A stretch of 64,000 nucleotides of DNA from Prevotellaceae bacterium (GTDB taxonomy: Bacteria > Bacteroidota > Bacteroidia > Bacteroidales > Bacteroidaceae): the NCBI GenBank assembly GCA_015256945.1, contig JABZLB010000008.1, positions 1 through 64,000 of the forward strand. Direction: 5' to 3'. The first letter of the stretch is position 1. Each line of letters opens with the position of its first letter. The position numbers and the translations under genes were made by a program. The notes under the pieces are model-generated. The model ran no database searches, had not been told where the DNA came from, and saw only the letters and a list, made by a program, of their open reading frames with translations. Below are positions 48,492-57,760 of the stretch, piece after piece.

Positions 48492-50105
48492 ATGGCAAAG
48501 TTTGATAAGAGCGTACTTGAAAAGTACGGCATTACAGGTACAAAAGAAGTACTTTACAATCCTACGTATGAAGTATTATTCAATGAGGAAACCAAGGAAG
48601 GCCTTGAAGGCTTTGAGGTAGGTCAGGAGACCGAACTTGGCGCAATCAACGTAAAGACTGGTATTTATACAGGTCGTTCACCTAAGGATAAGTTCATTGT
48701 TGATGATGAAAACTCACACAATACAGTATGGTGGGATTCTGAAGAATATCACAATGACAACCACCGTGCAACAAAAGAGGCATGGGATGCAGTAAAGGAT
48801 ATTGCAAAGAAAGAGCTTTCTAACAAGCGTCTTTTCGTTGTAGACGGCTTCTGTGGTACACACAAAGATACCCGCATGAAGATTCGTTTCATCGTAGAAG
48901 TAGCATGGCAGGCTCACTTTGTTACAAACATGTTCATCCGTCCTAAGAACGAAGCTGACTTCGATCAGGAGCCTGATTTCATCGTTTATAACGCATCAAA
49001 GGCTAAGGTTGAGAACTGGAAGGAATTAGGTTTGCATTCAGAAACCTGTGTAATGTTCAATGTAACATCAAAGGAGCAGGTAATCATCAACACATGGTAT
49101 GGTGGTGAAATGAAGAAAGGTATGTTCTCAATGATGAACTATTTCCTGCCTTTGAAGGGTATGGCATCTATGCACTGCTCTGCAAATACAGACATGAATG
49201 GTGAGAATACCGCAATCTTCTTCGGTCTGTCAGGTACAGGTAAGACAACTCTTTCTACCGATCCTAAGCGCAAGCTCATCGGCGATGACGAACATGGATG
49301 GGATGACAAGGGTATCTTTAACTACGAAGGTGGCTGCTATGCCAAGGTTATCAACCTCGATAAAGAGTCGGAACCTGACATCTATGGCGCTATTACACGT
49401 GACGCACTGCTCGAAAACGTAACAGTTGACAAGAATGGTAAGATTGATTTCGCTGACAAGAGCGTAACCGAGAACACTCGTGTTTCTTATCCTATCTATC
49501 ATATTAAGAACATCCAGCGTCCAGAATCACAGGGTCCTGCTGCAAAGCAAGTAATCTTCCTGAGTGCTGATGCATTCGGTGTACTGCCTCCAGTATCTAT
49601 CCTTGACCCTGAGCAGACCAAGTATTACTTCCTCTCTGGCTTCACCGCTAAGCTGGCAGGTACAGAGCGTGGTATCACAGAGCCTACTCCTACATTCTCA
49701 GCTTGCTTCGGCCAGGCGTTCTTAGAGCTGCATCCTACCAAATATGCAGAGGAGCTTGTTAAGAAGATGAAGCAGAGCGGTGCTAAGGCATACCTCGTAA
49801 ATACAGGTTGGAACGGAACAGGAAAACGTATCTCTATCCGCGACACTCGTGGTATTATCGATGCTATCCTGAACCACTCTATCGATTCAGCTCCAACAAA
49901 GAAGATTCCTTATTTCAACTTCACTGTTCCTACAAAACTCGAAGGTGTTGCAACCGATATTCTTGATCCTCGCGACACTTACACCAATGCTGCACAGTGG
50001 GATGAGAAAGCTAAGGACCTCGCTGCACGCTTCATTAAGAACTTTAAGAAGTATGAAAACAACGAAGCAGGCAAGGCTCTCGTTGCAGCTGGCCCACAAC
50101 TCTAA
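48492..50105 (+). CDS. pckA: phosphoenolpyruvate carboxykinase (ATP)
   Basis: The protein has 537 aa. The ATP-dependent PEPCK signatures are the oxaloacetate/PEP site TGRSPKDKFIV, the metal-site segment NYFLPLKGMASMHCSANTD, the P-loop GLSGTGKTTLSTDPKRKLIGDDEHGWD, and LFTAKLAGTERG-like GFTAKLAGTERGITEP. In Bacteroidetes the enzyme fixes CO2 onto PEP to make oxaloacetate for succinate formation, and can also serve gluconeogenesis. Codon use looks optimised (for example frequent CGT, AAG), consistent with high expression. Own promoter and terminator. Confidence 0.96.
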   Translation: MAKFDKSVLEKYGITGTKEVLYNPTYEVLFNEETKEGLEGFEVGQETELGAINVKTGIYTGRSPKDKFIVDDENSHNTVWWDSEEYHNDNHRATKEAWDAVKDIAKKELSNKRLFVVDGFCGTHKDTRMKIRFIVEVAWQAHFVTNMFIRPKNEADFDQEPDFIVYNASKAKVENWKELGLHSETCVMFNVTSKEQVIINTWYGGEMKKGMFSMMNYFLPLKGMASMHCSANTDMNGENTAIFFGLSGTGKTTLSTDPKRKLIGDDEHGWDDKGIFNYEGGCYAKVINLDKESEPDIYGAITRDALLENVTVDKNGKIDFADKSVTENTRVSYPIYHIKNIQRPESQGPAAKQVIFLSADAFGVLPPVSILDPEQTKYYFLSGFTAKLAGTERGITEPTPTFSACFGQAFLELHPTKYAEELVKKMKQSGAKAYLVNTGWNGTGKRISIRDTRGIIDAILNHSIDSAPTKKIPYFNFTVPTKLEGVATDILDPRDTYTNAAQWDEKAKDLAARFIKNFKKYENNEAGKALVAAGPQL

Positions 50106-50136
50106 TTCTTAGATATAACAGAATATCATAGATAAG

Positions 50137-50179
50137 GCGGCCTGCTCACACATTTCGTGAGCAGGCCGCTTCTTTTTAT
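50137..50179 (+). terminator. terminator after pckA
   Basis: The stem GCGGCCTGCTCAC / GTGAGCAGGCCGC is 13 bp with a short loop. It is followed by TTCTTTTTA. Confidence 0.9.
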
Positions 50180-50242
50180 GGATTAAACAACATTATATCT
50201 ATAAAACATGTTAATCTATTTGGAACTTATAAAAGTAATGTA

Positions 50243-50250
50243 TAACTTTG
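50243..50250 (+). promoter_or_regulatory. promoter -7 box (TAACTTTG) for candidate small RNA
   Basis: TAACTTTGCACC lies just after the pckA terminator, in an A+T-rich background. It starts the unit that ends at 50468. Confidence 0.7.
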
Positions 50251-50255
50251 CACCG

Positions 50256-50468
50256 TCTTCGAGAGAAGATACACATAAAGTTTCATTAGGTTAGTAGTTT
50301 GATAGATTTTTTAAGGTAAAGATTAGGATTATGTTATTAGATTTTGAATCAGAAATGATGTTGGTGTAGGTTGATTTAACCGACCCAAGTTTTTGCTTAG
50401 GTTTGCATCGGCATCTATTAACATTATTCTTACAAGAAGGCAGTGCGAGTGATCGTATTGCCTTTTTG
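50256..50468 (+). ncRNA. candidate small RNA (promoter-terminator unit, about 210 nt)
   Basis: A clean promoter box and a terminator bound this segment, and it contains no convincing reading frame (longest noticed: MLLDFESEMMLV, 12 codons at 50332). The 5' end can form TCTTC-GAGA-GAAGA (50256-50269). A second hairpin GGTTGATTTAACC lies in the middle. It could be an independent small RNA such as a 6S-like regulator, or a leader of the 50626 gene. I recognise no RNA family with certainty. Confidence 0.45.
50437..50468 (+). terminator. terminator of candidate small RNA
   Basis: The stem AAGGCA(G)TGCGA / TCGTA(T)TGCCTT with a 4-nt loop is followed by TTT. It ends the unit about 150 nt before the next gene's own promoter. 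Confidence 0.65.
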
Positions 50469-50587
50469 CTTTAAATACCATAAATATTACGTAATTTATA
50501 ACCCCTAAACAAACTTAAAAAGTTTGGATGTTATCAATAAATATTATAATAATACGTGAAAACAGCTATCGTTTAAATTATTCTAAG

Positions 50588-50595
50588 TAAATTTG
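50588..50595 (+). promoter_or_regulatory. promoter -7 box (TAAATTTG) for the envelope cluster
   Basis: TAAATTTGCAAG lies 30 nt before the DUF6242 start codon and may drive the following genes. Confidence 0.65.
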
Positions 50596-50625
50596 CAAGT
50601 AACTTTTTAATATATTGCATGTAAT

Positions 50626-51996
50626 ATGACTAAGAAACTGTCGTCACTTTTCATCATATTCCTTTCCATGATGGCAATGACATCATGTTTGGGAACTTCT
50701 GAAGATAACACAATATACTACGATGATACAGCCATTACGGCATTCTCACTGGGTACATTAAATATTACCCGACATGTCAAAACAAAAGACGGATTAAGGG
50801 ATAGCAGTATTAAGTCGACGTATAAAGCCGATTCGTATCACTTTAATATCGACCAGATTAATCACTTAATTTACAACACCGATTCACTGCCTTACGGTAC
50901 CGATGCCGCACATATACTTGCAACAATTACAAGCAAAAACAGTGGTACGATAGTATTTATGTTGAAGGATGTGAGTGGAAGAGACAGTGTTGTATATTAT
51001 AAAGCCAACGATTCCATTAATTTTAAACGTCCCGTTAAACTACGTGTATATAACATGAAAGCGTCGGCTTATCGTGAATATACAGTAAAAGTGAATATTC
51101 ATCAGGAGAGCGGAGATGAATTTAAATGGGGGGCAACTTCTGTATATGACCTTGAATTAGCATCACAAAGCAAGTTTATTAATAATAACGGAACAATGTA
51201 CCTGTTTGCTGGGAATGTTGGTTCGACAGTAGGATATAAGTATAATGGTTCGCATTGGCAAATATTAACCTTTAATATTCCACTTAACACGGCAGCTTTA
51301 GCCAACTTAATTACCCAGAACGGTGTGATGTATACGCTGCAAAATGGTAATATAATAAGTTCTACCGATGGGGAGAACTGGAATAATGTAGCAAGCTCAG
51401 TAAGTTTGAACCGTTTAATAGGAGCTTCGCCAAAAAGTATTTATGCGCTTACAAATAATGGCATATCTATTTCGAAAGACCATGGTATAACGTGGACAAA
51501 AGACAGTTTAGACGACGACGTATCAAAGTTGCCTGATACCGATATTAACTTTGTTTGCTTGCCAACTAATGCCAACAGCCTCGTATACAACATGATTCTT
51601 ATCGGCAATAAAAACAATAAAACCGTAATCTGGAGCAAAGACGAAGAAAATAATAACAACATTAAGGGACAGCCCTGGTCATTCTATACAGAAGATGGTA
51701 GCAACAGATTAAAGCTCCCATTACTTCATCATTTACAGGTTATTTCGTATGATGGCGGACTTTTTGCCATAGGTGATCAGTTGACAAAATTCTATTACAG
51801 CCCGGATAACGGCCTTACATGGACTATCAATAAGGATTATCCACTTCCTGAAGGATTCAATGGAAGTGCTACGGTTGCTATGGGATGCAATGACAGTAAT
51901 GTTATTTTTGTCACACAAACAGGGAGTGACAAGGTATACACTGCAAGACGCGCACGCCTTGGATGGGAAACAAGTAAGAAGGTATTTACCGAATAA
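50626..51996 (+). CDS. DUF6242-like lipoprotein with beta-propeller repeats
   Basis: The protein has 456 aa. The signal ends MTSC (Cys21), so it is a lipoprotein. An N-terminal Ig-like region is followed from about residue 190 by beta-propeller blades carrying Asp-box (BNR) motifs: ISSTDGENW, ISISKDHGITW, FYYSPDNGLTW. I associate this layout with Bacteroidales DUF6242 proteins found before porG-like genes. The role is unknown; it probably acts at the outer membrane. The PorG-like gene starts 5 nt downstream. Confidence 0.75.
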   Translation: MTKKLSSLFIIFLSMMAMTSCLGTSEDNTIYYDDTAITAFSLGTLNITRHVKTKDGLRDSSIKSTYKADSYHFNIDQINHLIYNTDSLPYGTDAAHILATITSKNSGTIVFMLKDVSGRDSVVYYKANDSINFKRPVKLRVYNMKASAYREYTVKVNIHQESGDEFKWGATSVYDLELASQSKFINNNGTMYLFAGNVGSTVGYKYNGSHWQILTFNIPLNTAALANLITQNGVMYTLQNGNIISSTDGENWNNVASSVSLNRLIGASPKSIYALTNNGISISKDHGITWTKDSLDDDVSKLPDTDINFVCLPTNANSLVYNMILIGNKNNKTVIWSKDEENNNNIKGQPWSFYTEDGSNRLKLPLLHHLQVISYDGGLFAIGDQLTKFYYSPDNGLTWTINKDYPLPEGFNGSATVAMGCNDSNVIFVTQTGSDKVYTARRARLGWETSKKVFTE

Positions 51997-52001
51997 ACAA
52001 G

Positions 52002-52682
52002 ATGAGAAGTATTCTTGTCATCATGCTAATCAGCTTATGTGCTACAATAAATATTCAGGCACAGGACGATCCTGAGTATCGCATGGAGATAGGAGCAGGT
52101 GCTGGACTTACTGGCTATCTGGGCGACTTCAATAACAATTTAACCCATAACCTTCAACCTATGCTAACTGTTTTAGGCCGCTATGTGATGAACCCATACA
52201 TGGCATTAAGGATGAACGTTAGCTATGGAAAGATGAAAGGTTCGTCGAAAGGATTAAGAACATACTATCCTGCTTATGCAACAAGCCCATACGAATTTAA
52301 CAATGCGATATACGATGTATGCTTAGGCTACGAATATAACTTCTGGCCCTATGGTACAGGACGAGATTACAGAGGAGCGAAAAGGCTTACACCGTTTGTA
52401 TTTGGTGGAATAGGAACAACGTATGTTGATAAAAAAAACGGAGGTAAACTTACATTAAATGTTCCCATTGGTATCGGTGCAAAATATAAATTCAGTGATA
52501 GAGTGAACGTCGGATTGGAATGGGCCATGCACTTTACTCAAAGTGACGAGCTTGATGGAGCCAGGGATCCTTACCTGATTAAGAGCAGCGGACTGTTCAA
52601 AAACACTGATTGCTATTCGGCACTGCAATTAACACTCACTTACAGTTTTATGGCAAAATGTAAGACATGTAATAGAGAGTAA
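52002..52682 (+). CDS. PorG-like (DUF6089) outer-membrane protein
   Basis: The protein has 226 aa with a signal peptide (about residues 1-20, ending IQAQ). The barrel pattern (EIGAGAGLTGYLGDFNN, YVMNPYMALRMNVSYG, YDVCLGYEYNFWPYG, KRLTPFVFGGIGTTYVDK) and the Cys-containing end KCKTCNRE match the DUF6089/PorG family. PorG is an outer-membrane component of the type IX secretion system. No other por gene is nearby, which is normal because T9SS genes are scattered. It supports the T9SS reading of the LRR protein's C-terminus. Confidence 0.8.
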   Translation: MRSILVIMLISLCATINIQAQDDPEYRMEIGAGAGLTGYLGDFNNNLTHNLQPMLTVLGRYVMNPYMALRMNVSYGKMKGSSKGLRTYYPAYATSPYEFNNAIYDVCLGYEYNFWPYGTGRDYRGAKRLTPFVFGGIGTTYVDKKNGGKLTLNVPIGIGAKYKFSDRVNVGLEWAMHFTQSDELDGARDPYLIKSSGLFKNTDCYSALQLTLTYSFMAKCKTCNRE

Positions 52683-52741
52683 GAAAAATATAATACCAAT
52701 TACATCAGAACTGATTCGTCAGAACAAAAAGATAAAAAAAT

Positions 52742-53524
52742 ATGTCAGAACTCGATATGACGAAAATACCGCAACATATTGCCATTATCATGGATGGCAA
52801 TGGACGTTGGGCCACAGAGCGGGGGCAAGAACGCAGCTATGGTCATCAGGCGGGTGTCGATACAGTAAGACGAATCACATCAGAGTGTACGCGATTAGGA
52901 GTAAAATATCTTACGCTTTATACGTTCTCTACTGAGAATTGGGACCGTCCCGTAAGCGAAGTACAGGCTCTCATGGGCCTTGTTTTGGCAAACCTTGAAG
53001 ATGAGATTTTCCAAAAGAATAATGTGCGCTTTCGAGTTATTGGCGACAGAAAGCGCCTGCCGGAAGTAGTGCAAAAGAAACTGTGTGAGACAGAATTGCA
53101 TACAAAAAACAATACGGCCATGACGATGGTAGTGGCTTTAAGTTATAGCGCACGATGGGAAATTACACAGGCTTTTAAAAATATCATTGCTGAAAATCAG
53201 CAAAATCTAAAAGAAAATGGAACAAAAATTCTGCTTAAGCCCGAAAATATTACAGAAGAATTAGTTGCGCAGCATCTTCAAACGAGCTTTATGCCCGATC
53301 CCGATTTGCTTATCAGAACAGGAGGTGAATTGCGCATTAGTAATTATCTGTTATGGCAAATTGCATATTCAGAGCTTTATTTCTGCGATACTTTCTGGCC
53401 CGATTTTAAAGAAAATGACTTACACAAAGCTATTGTGAGTTACCAAAAGCGTCAGCGTCGATTCGGAAAAACCGAAAAGCAGATTGAAGAAAGCGGTTCA
53501 AAAAACGTCAGCAATCAGGTATAA
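52742..53524 (+). CDS. uppS: isoprenyl (undecaprenyl diphosphate) synthase
   Basis: The protein has 260 aa, a cis-prenyltransferase. It builds the C55 lipid carrier used in peptidoglycan and O-antigen synthesis. Signatures: HIAIIMDGNGRWATERGQERSYGHQAGVDTVRRI (catalytic Asp and Asn), LTLYTFSTENWDRP, and DPDLLIRTGGELRISNYLLWQIAYSELYF. It follows the PorG-like gene by 59 nt and precedes bamA by 109 nt. Confidence 0.96.
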   Translation: MSELDMTKIPQHIAIIMDGNGRWATERGQERSYGHQAGVDTVRRITSECTRLGVKYLTLYTFSTENWDRPVSEVQALMGLVLANLEDEIFQKNNVRFRVIGDRKRLPEVVQKKLCETELHTKNNTAMTMVVALSYSARWEITQAFKNIIAENQQNLKENGTKILLKPENITEELVAQHLQTSFMPDPDLLIRTGGELRISNYLLWQIAYSELYFCDTFWPDFKENDLHKAIVSYQKRQRRFGKTEKQIEESGSKNVSNQV

Positions 53525-53633
53525 AAACAAAAAGAAATAATTTATAAACCATAAGACAGAGGACAAAAGATTGTAACAAAGTTATGAACAATTTGGTTAT
53601 TTCTTCCCTGTTCAATGTCCAACGAGTATAAGG

Positions 53634-56258
53634 ATGCATTATAACAAACGAAAATTAATGAGCGCTATTATAGCATTTTCATGCTGTATTGGCGTCGAAG
53701 CACAGGATAAAATTATCCATCCTGACATTACATACGCAGGATCTCCACGCGATTTAGTAATCGGCGGATTTAATGTTTCGGGAATGAACGGCTACGAAGA
53801 TTATATGCTTACTGGTATTTCTGGTCTTACCGTTGGGCAGCACATAACCGTTCCAGGTAACGAAATTACCGAGGCTGTAAAGCGTTATTGGAACCATGGT
53901 TTGTTCTCGGATGTCCAGATTTCTGCCGATTCTATTGTTGGAAATAAAATATATCTGCACATTGCCCTTAAGCCACGCCCACGCGTTTCGCAGATTAACT
54001 ATATTGGTTTGAAGAAGAGCGAGCGCGACGATATGGAACAAAAACTCGGCATTCTCAAAGGTGGGCAGATCACACCTAATATGATTGACCGGGCAAAAAT
54101 TCTTGCAAAGAAATACTTTGACGACAAAGGCTTTAAGAATGCAGACATAGAAATAAGACAGCGTGAGGACGTAAGCCAGAAGAATCAGGTCATTCTTGAC
54201 ATTGATATTGATAAAAAAGAGAAGATGAAGGTGCGTGATATTATCATTGAAGGAAATCAGCAACTGAAGGCTTCTAAAATTAAAGGTGGGCTCTTTAAGA
54301 AAGGTGCTTTTGCCAAAACTCATGAGGCTGGTAAGCTCTCTTCGTTCTTAAAGGCAAAAAAATACACGCCCGAGCGCTGGAAAACAGATAAGGAAAAGCT
54401 TCTCGAAAAGTACTACGAGCTGGGTTATCGTGACGCAGCCATCATTAGTGATAGTGTTTGGAACGTCGACCCCAGGCATGTAAGCATCCGTATTAAGGTC
54501 GATGAGGGACAGAAATATTATATCAGAAATATCCACTGGGTGGGCAATACTGTATACAGTTCCGATTATCTCCAGGCTGTTCTTGGTATGAAACCACACG
54601 ACGTTTATAACCAAAAACTTCTGAATAAACGTTTGAAAGAAGATGAGGATGCAGTGGGAAACCTATACTATAACCACGGTTATGTATTCTCTAATATTGA
54701 GCCAATAGAACAGAATGTGACGGGCGACTCTATCGATCTCGAAATGCGTGTCCTTGAAGGACCTCAGGCTCACTTGAGCCATGTGCGCATTTATGGTAAC
54801 ACTCGTCTTTATGAGAATGTGGTTCGACGTGAGCTTCGTACCAAGCCAGGCGACTTATTCTCGAAGGATGCGCTCATGCGCTCTTATCGAGAAATAGCTT
54901 CTATGGGTTACTTTGACCCAGAAAAGATTAACCCTGACGTAAAACCCGACTATGAAACAGGAACTGTAAACATCAACTGGAAGCTTGAACAGAAGTCGAA
55001 CGACCAGATAGAGTTCTCGCTTGGATGGGGTCAGACCGGTATCATAGGACGCGTAGGCTTAACGCTTAACAACTTCTCTATGGCCAATTTGTTCCGTAAA
55101 AATAAGGAACATAGAGGTATAATGCCTATCGGTGACGGTGAAAAGCTGTCAATTGGCGTACAGACAAATGGTACCTATTACCAGAGTTACAACGCAAATT
55201 ATTCTACCAACTGGTTTGGTGGCAAGCGTCCTATACAGTTCTCGTTTGGCGTATTTTACAGCAAACAAACCGACATCAACAGCAATTACTACAATTCTGC
55301 TGCCATGAATAACTACTATAACCAATATCTTTACGGTTATAACAGCTATCGATATAATTATAACAACTATGAGAATTACTATGATCCAGACAAATATGTA
55401 AAGCTTCTTGGTGCTACATTAGGATGGGGAAGGCGTCTGAGATGGCCTGATGACTACTTCACTTTGTCTCTTGAGCTGGCCTATACACGCTATATGCTGA
55501 AGAACTGGTCGTACTTCTTGATGTCAAACGGCAATGCAAACAACTTGAATCTCAGTATATCTTTGAATCGTTCTTCAACGGATAACCAGCTCTTCCCGCG
55601 CAGTGGCTCTGAATTTACAGCCAGTGTTACACTGACGCCACCATGGTCGGCATGGGATCATAAAGATTACAAGAATCTGGCAAATAATCCTTATTCACCC
55701 AACTATGTGAGAGAACAGCAGGAAAAATTCAGATGGATTGAGTATAATAAATGGAAGTTTAAGGCCCGCACTTTTACAGCTCTTAATAGTGCTCAGAAGT
55801 GTTTCGTCCTGATGACACGTGCTGAATTTGGTCTTTTAGGCAGCTATAATAAGTATAAGAAGAGCCCGTTTGAAACCTATTATGTAGGTGGTGACGGTAT
55901 GAGTGGCTACTCTTCCGGATACGCTGAGGAAACGGTCGGCTTGCGTGGATATGAGAATGGTTCGCTGGCTTATAATGGATATGCCTACGATCGCTTCACA
56001 CTCGAATTACGTTATCCGTTTATGCTGGGCAACACTACGATTTATGGCCTCGGCTTTCTCGAAGGAGGTAACGCATGGAGTGACGTAAAAAGCTTCAACC
56101 CCTTTAACATGAAGCGCAGCGCCGGCATCGGTGTCCGCATCTTTTTACCTATGGTTGGTCTGATGGGTATTGACTGGGGATACGGCTTTGACCGTGATAA
56201 CGTTAATGGTCGTAAGGGTGGAAGCCAGTTCCACTTTATCTTAGGACAGGAATTCTAA
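53634..56258 (+). CDS. bamA: outer-membrane protein assembly factor BamA
   Basis: The protein has 874 aa: signal peptide, about five POTRA domains (residues about 40-450) and a C-terminal 16-strand barrel ending with a Phe (HFILGQEF), as needed for outer-membrane insertion. Motifs include VRDIIIEGNQQLKASKI and GGDGMSGYSSGYAEETVGLRGYENG near the conserved loop 6 (VRGY-like LRGY). It inserts barrel proteins with the Bam lipoproteins. A Tyr/Asn-rich stretch (about residues 545-590) forms a probable surface loop. Three skp-like genes follow. Confidence 0.96.
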   Translation: MHYNKRKLMSAIIAFSCCIGVEAQDKIIHPDITYAGSPRDLVIGGFNVSGMNGYEDYMLTGISGLTVGQHITVPGNEITEAVKRYWNHGLFSDVQISADSIVGNKIYLHIALKPRPRVSQINYIGLKKSERDDMEQKLGILKGGQITPNMIDRAKILAKKYFDDKGFKNADIEIRQREDVSQKNQVILDIDIDKKEKMKVRDIIIEGNQQLKASKIKGGLFKKGAFAKTHEAGKLSSFLKAKKYTPERWKTDKEKLLEKYYELGYRDAAIISDSVWNVDPRHVSIRIKVDEGQKYYIRNIHWVGNTVYSSDYLQAVLGMKPHDVYNQKLLNKRLKEDEDAVGNLYYNHGYVFSNIEPIEQNVTGDSIDLEMRVLEGPQAHLSHVRIYGNTRLYENVVRRELRTKPGDLFSKDALMRSYREIASMGYFDPEKINPDVKPDYETGTVNINWKLEQKSNDQIEFSLGWGQTGIIGRVGLTLNNFSMANLFRKNKEHRGIMPIGDGEKLSIGVQTNGTYYQSYNANYSTNWFGGKRPIQFSFGVFYSKQTDINSNYYNSAAMNNYYNQYLYGYNSYRYNYNNYENYYDPDKYVKLLGATLGWGRRLRWPDDYFTLSLELAYTRYMLKNWSYFLMSNGNANNLNLSISLNRSSTDNQLFPRSGSEFTASVTLTPPWSAWDHKDYKNLANNPYSPNYVREQQEKFRWIEYNKWKFKARTFTALNSAQKCFVLMTRAEFGLLGSYNKYKKSPFETYYVGGDGMSGYSSGYAEETVGLRGYENGSLAYNGYAYDRFTLELRYPFMLGNTTIYGLGFLEGGNAWSDVKSFNPFNMKRSAGIGVRIFLPMVGLMGIDWGYGFDRDNVNGRKGGSQFHFILGQEF

Positions 56259-56480
56259 GAAAGGTAAAGAAGTAAAATAATAAAAAAGTAAAGACGAATT
56301 TTTAAACAATTACGATATTAAAAGTAAAGAATTTAAGATTCATGTCATTAGACTTTAAAGATATTGAAAGTATAAAAACCGCGACATTCTTAAATAAGAA
56401 AAAGTACATGTTTTTGAAACTTTTTAATCTCAATATAGTCTTAGACATAACAGTAAACCGTTAAAAGAAAGGGTATACAT

Positions 56481-57029
56481 ATGGAAAATGTAAATTTAAT
56501 GAAGAACATGCGATACATTAAGGCTCTTTTTGTTCTTGTCCTACTCGCAATGTTGCCGACTTTCGCTAAAGCACAGAAGTTTGCTTTGGTTGATATGGAA
56601 TATGTTCTCAAAAATATTCCTGCATACGAACGCGCCAACGAGCAGCTTAATCAGGTAAGTAAGAAGTGGCAGGCTGAGGTTGAAGCTCTTAACACTGAGG
56701 CCTCAACCATGTATAAGAACTACCAGAACGAGGTTGTTTTCCTTTCACAAGAGCAGAAGAAAACCAAACAGGAGCAAATCATGCAAAAGGAAAAACAGGC
56801 TTCCGACTTAAAGAAAAAATACTTCGGACCAGAAGGAGAGCTGTTTAAAAAGCGCGAAAGTCTGATGTCACCCATTCAGGAAGAAGTTTACAACGTTGTG
56901 AAAGAGATTTCAGAACTGCGCGGTTATAGTTTAGTATTAGACCGTTCAAGCGACACGGCTATTATCTTCGGCTCACCCAAAATTGACATTTCAAACGAAG
57001 TTTTAGAGAAATTAGGCTATAATAAATAA
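56481..57029 (+). CDS. OmpH/Skp family periplasmic chaperone (first of three)
   Basis: The protein has 182 aa with a signal peptide (cleaved near AKAQ). The OmpH pattern is present: KFALVDMEYVLKNIPAYERANEQLNQVSKKWQAEVEAL, then a Lys/Glu/Gln-rich coiled coil, ending YSLVLDRSSDTAIIFGSPKIDIS. Skp trimers hold unfolded barrel proteins on their way to BamA. Alternative ATGs at 56499 and 56508 would shorten the N-terminus. A short A+T-rich gap separates it from bamA. Confidence 0.9.
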   Translation: MENVNLMKNMRYIKALFVLVLLAMLPTFAKAQKFALVDMEYVLKNIPAYERANEQLNQVSKKWQAEVEALNTEASTMYKNYQNEVVFLSQEQKKTKQEQIMQKEKQASDLKKKYFGPEGELFKKRESLMSPIQEEVYNVVKEISELRGYSLVLDRSSDTAIIFGSPKIDISNEVLEKLGYNK

Positions 57030-57156
57030 AGATTATAACGCCTGTAAACCGCTTTCAACAGCATTACTTGCTGTAATAGGACTGACAGGCATACATCCTC
57101 AACACCCCCACATTACACAGATTATTAATAATCAAAAACAAAAAATAGAAAGACAA

Positions 57157-57651
57157 ATGAAAAAGCTTTTATTCATGTTGATGCTGATGGCTCCTCTGTC
57201 GGGCTTCGCACAGAAATTTGGAAAAGTAAACACTCAAACCATCATGCAGGCACTTCCTGAGATTGCTAAAATCAATGGTGAGCTCGAAGCACAATCAAAA
57301 ACTTACGAGAATGACCTGAAAAGCATGCAAACTGAGTTTACACGCCAGCAGGAAGCCTACGAGAAAGCCAAGAGCACAATGAATGCAACCGCTCAACAAC
57401 AGAAAGAGCAGGAGTTACAAAACATGTATCAAAAGATGCAGCAAACGTACCAGGACAATCAGCAGGCTCTCCAAAAGATGCAGCAAGACAAGATGCAACC
57501 CGTTGTAACAAAGGTACGCAACGCTATTAACAATGTTGGCAAGACTGGTGGTTACACCTATATTTTCGAAGACGGTGTAGCTATTTATACTGGTGCCAAC
57601 GTTGATGACGTTACAGCAAAAGTTCAGGCAGAAATTGCAAAAATGAAGTAA
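57157..57651 (+). CDS. OmpH/Skp family periplasmic chaperone (second of three)
   Basis: The protein has 164 aa with a short signal peptide (ending GFAQ). It repeats the family plan: KFGKVNTQTIMQALPEIAKINGELEAQSKTYENDLKSMQ, a Gln/Met-rich coiled coil (QQQKEQELQNMYQKMQQTYQDN), and the terminal YTYIFEDGVAIYTGANVDDVTAKV. It is shorter and more Gln-rich than its neighbours. It follows the first skp-like gene by 127 nt. Confidence 0.9.
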   Translation: MKKLLFMLMLMAPLSGFAQKFGKVNTQTIMQALPEIAKINGELEAQSKTYENDLKSMQTEFTRQQEAYEKAKSTMNATAQQQKEQELQNMYQKMQQTYQDNQQALQKMQQDKMQPVVTKVRNAINNVGKTGGYTYIFEDGVAIYTGANVDDVTAKVQAEIAKMK

Positions 57652-57688
57652 TTACGCAATGTCCTCTCTGCGTTTAACGGGAGGCGTG

Positions 57689-57725
57689 GGTGAGGTCTCC
57701 CTATGGTGGCCTCACCTTTATATTA
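57689..57725 (+). terminator. possible hairpin/attenuator between the second and third skp-like genes
   Basis: GGTGAGG / CCTCACC pairs over a 14-nt loop and is followed by TTTATATTATTATT. The T-run is interrupted, so it may only partly stop transcription. Confidence 0.4.
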
Positions 57726-57760
57726 TTATTCCACAACGAACTTCCAAAAGGCAAAGCGCT

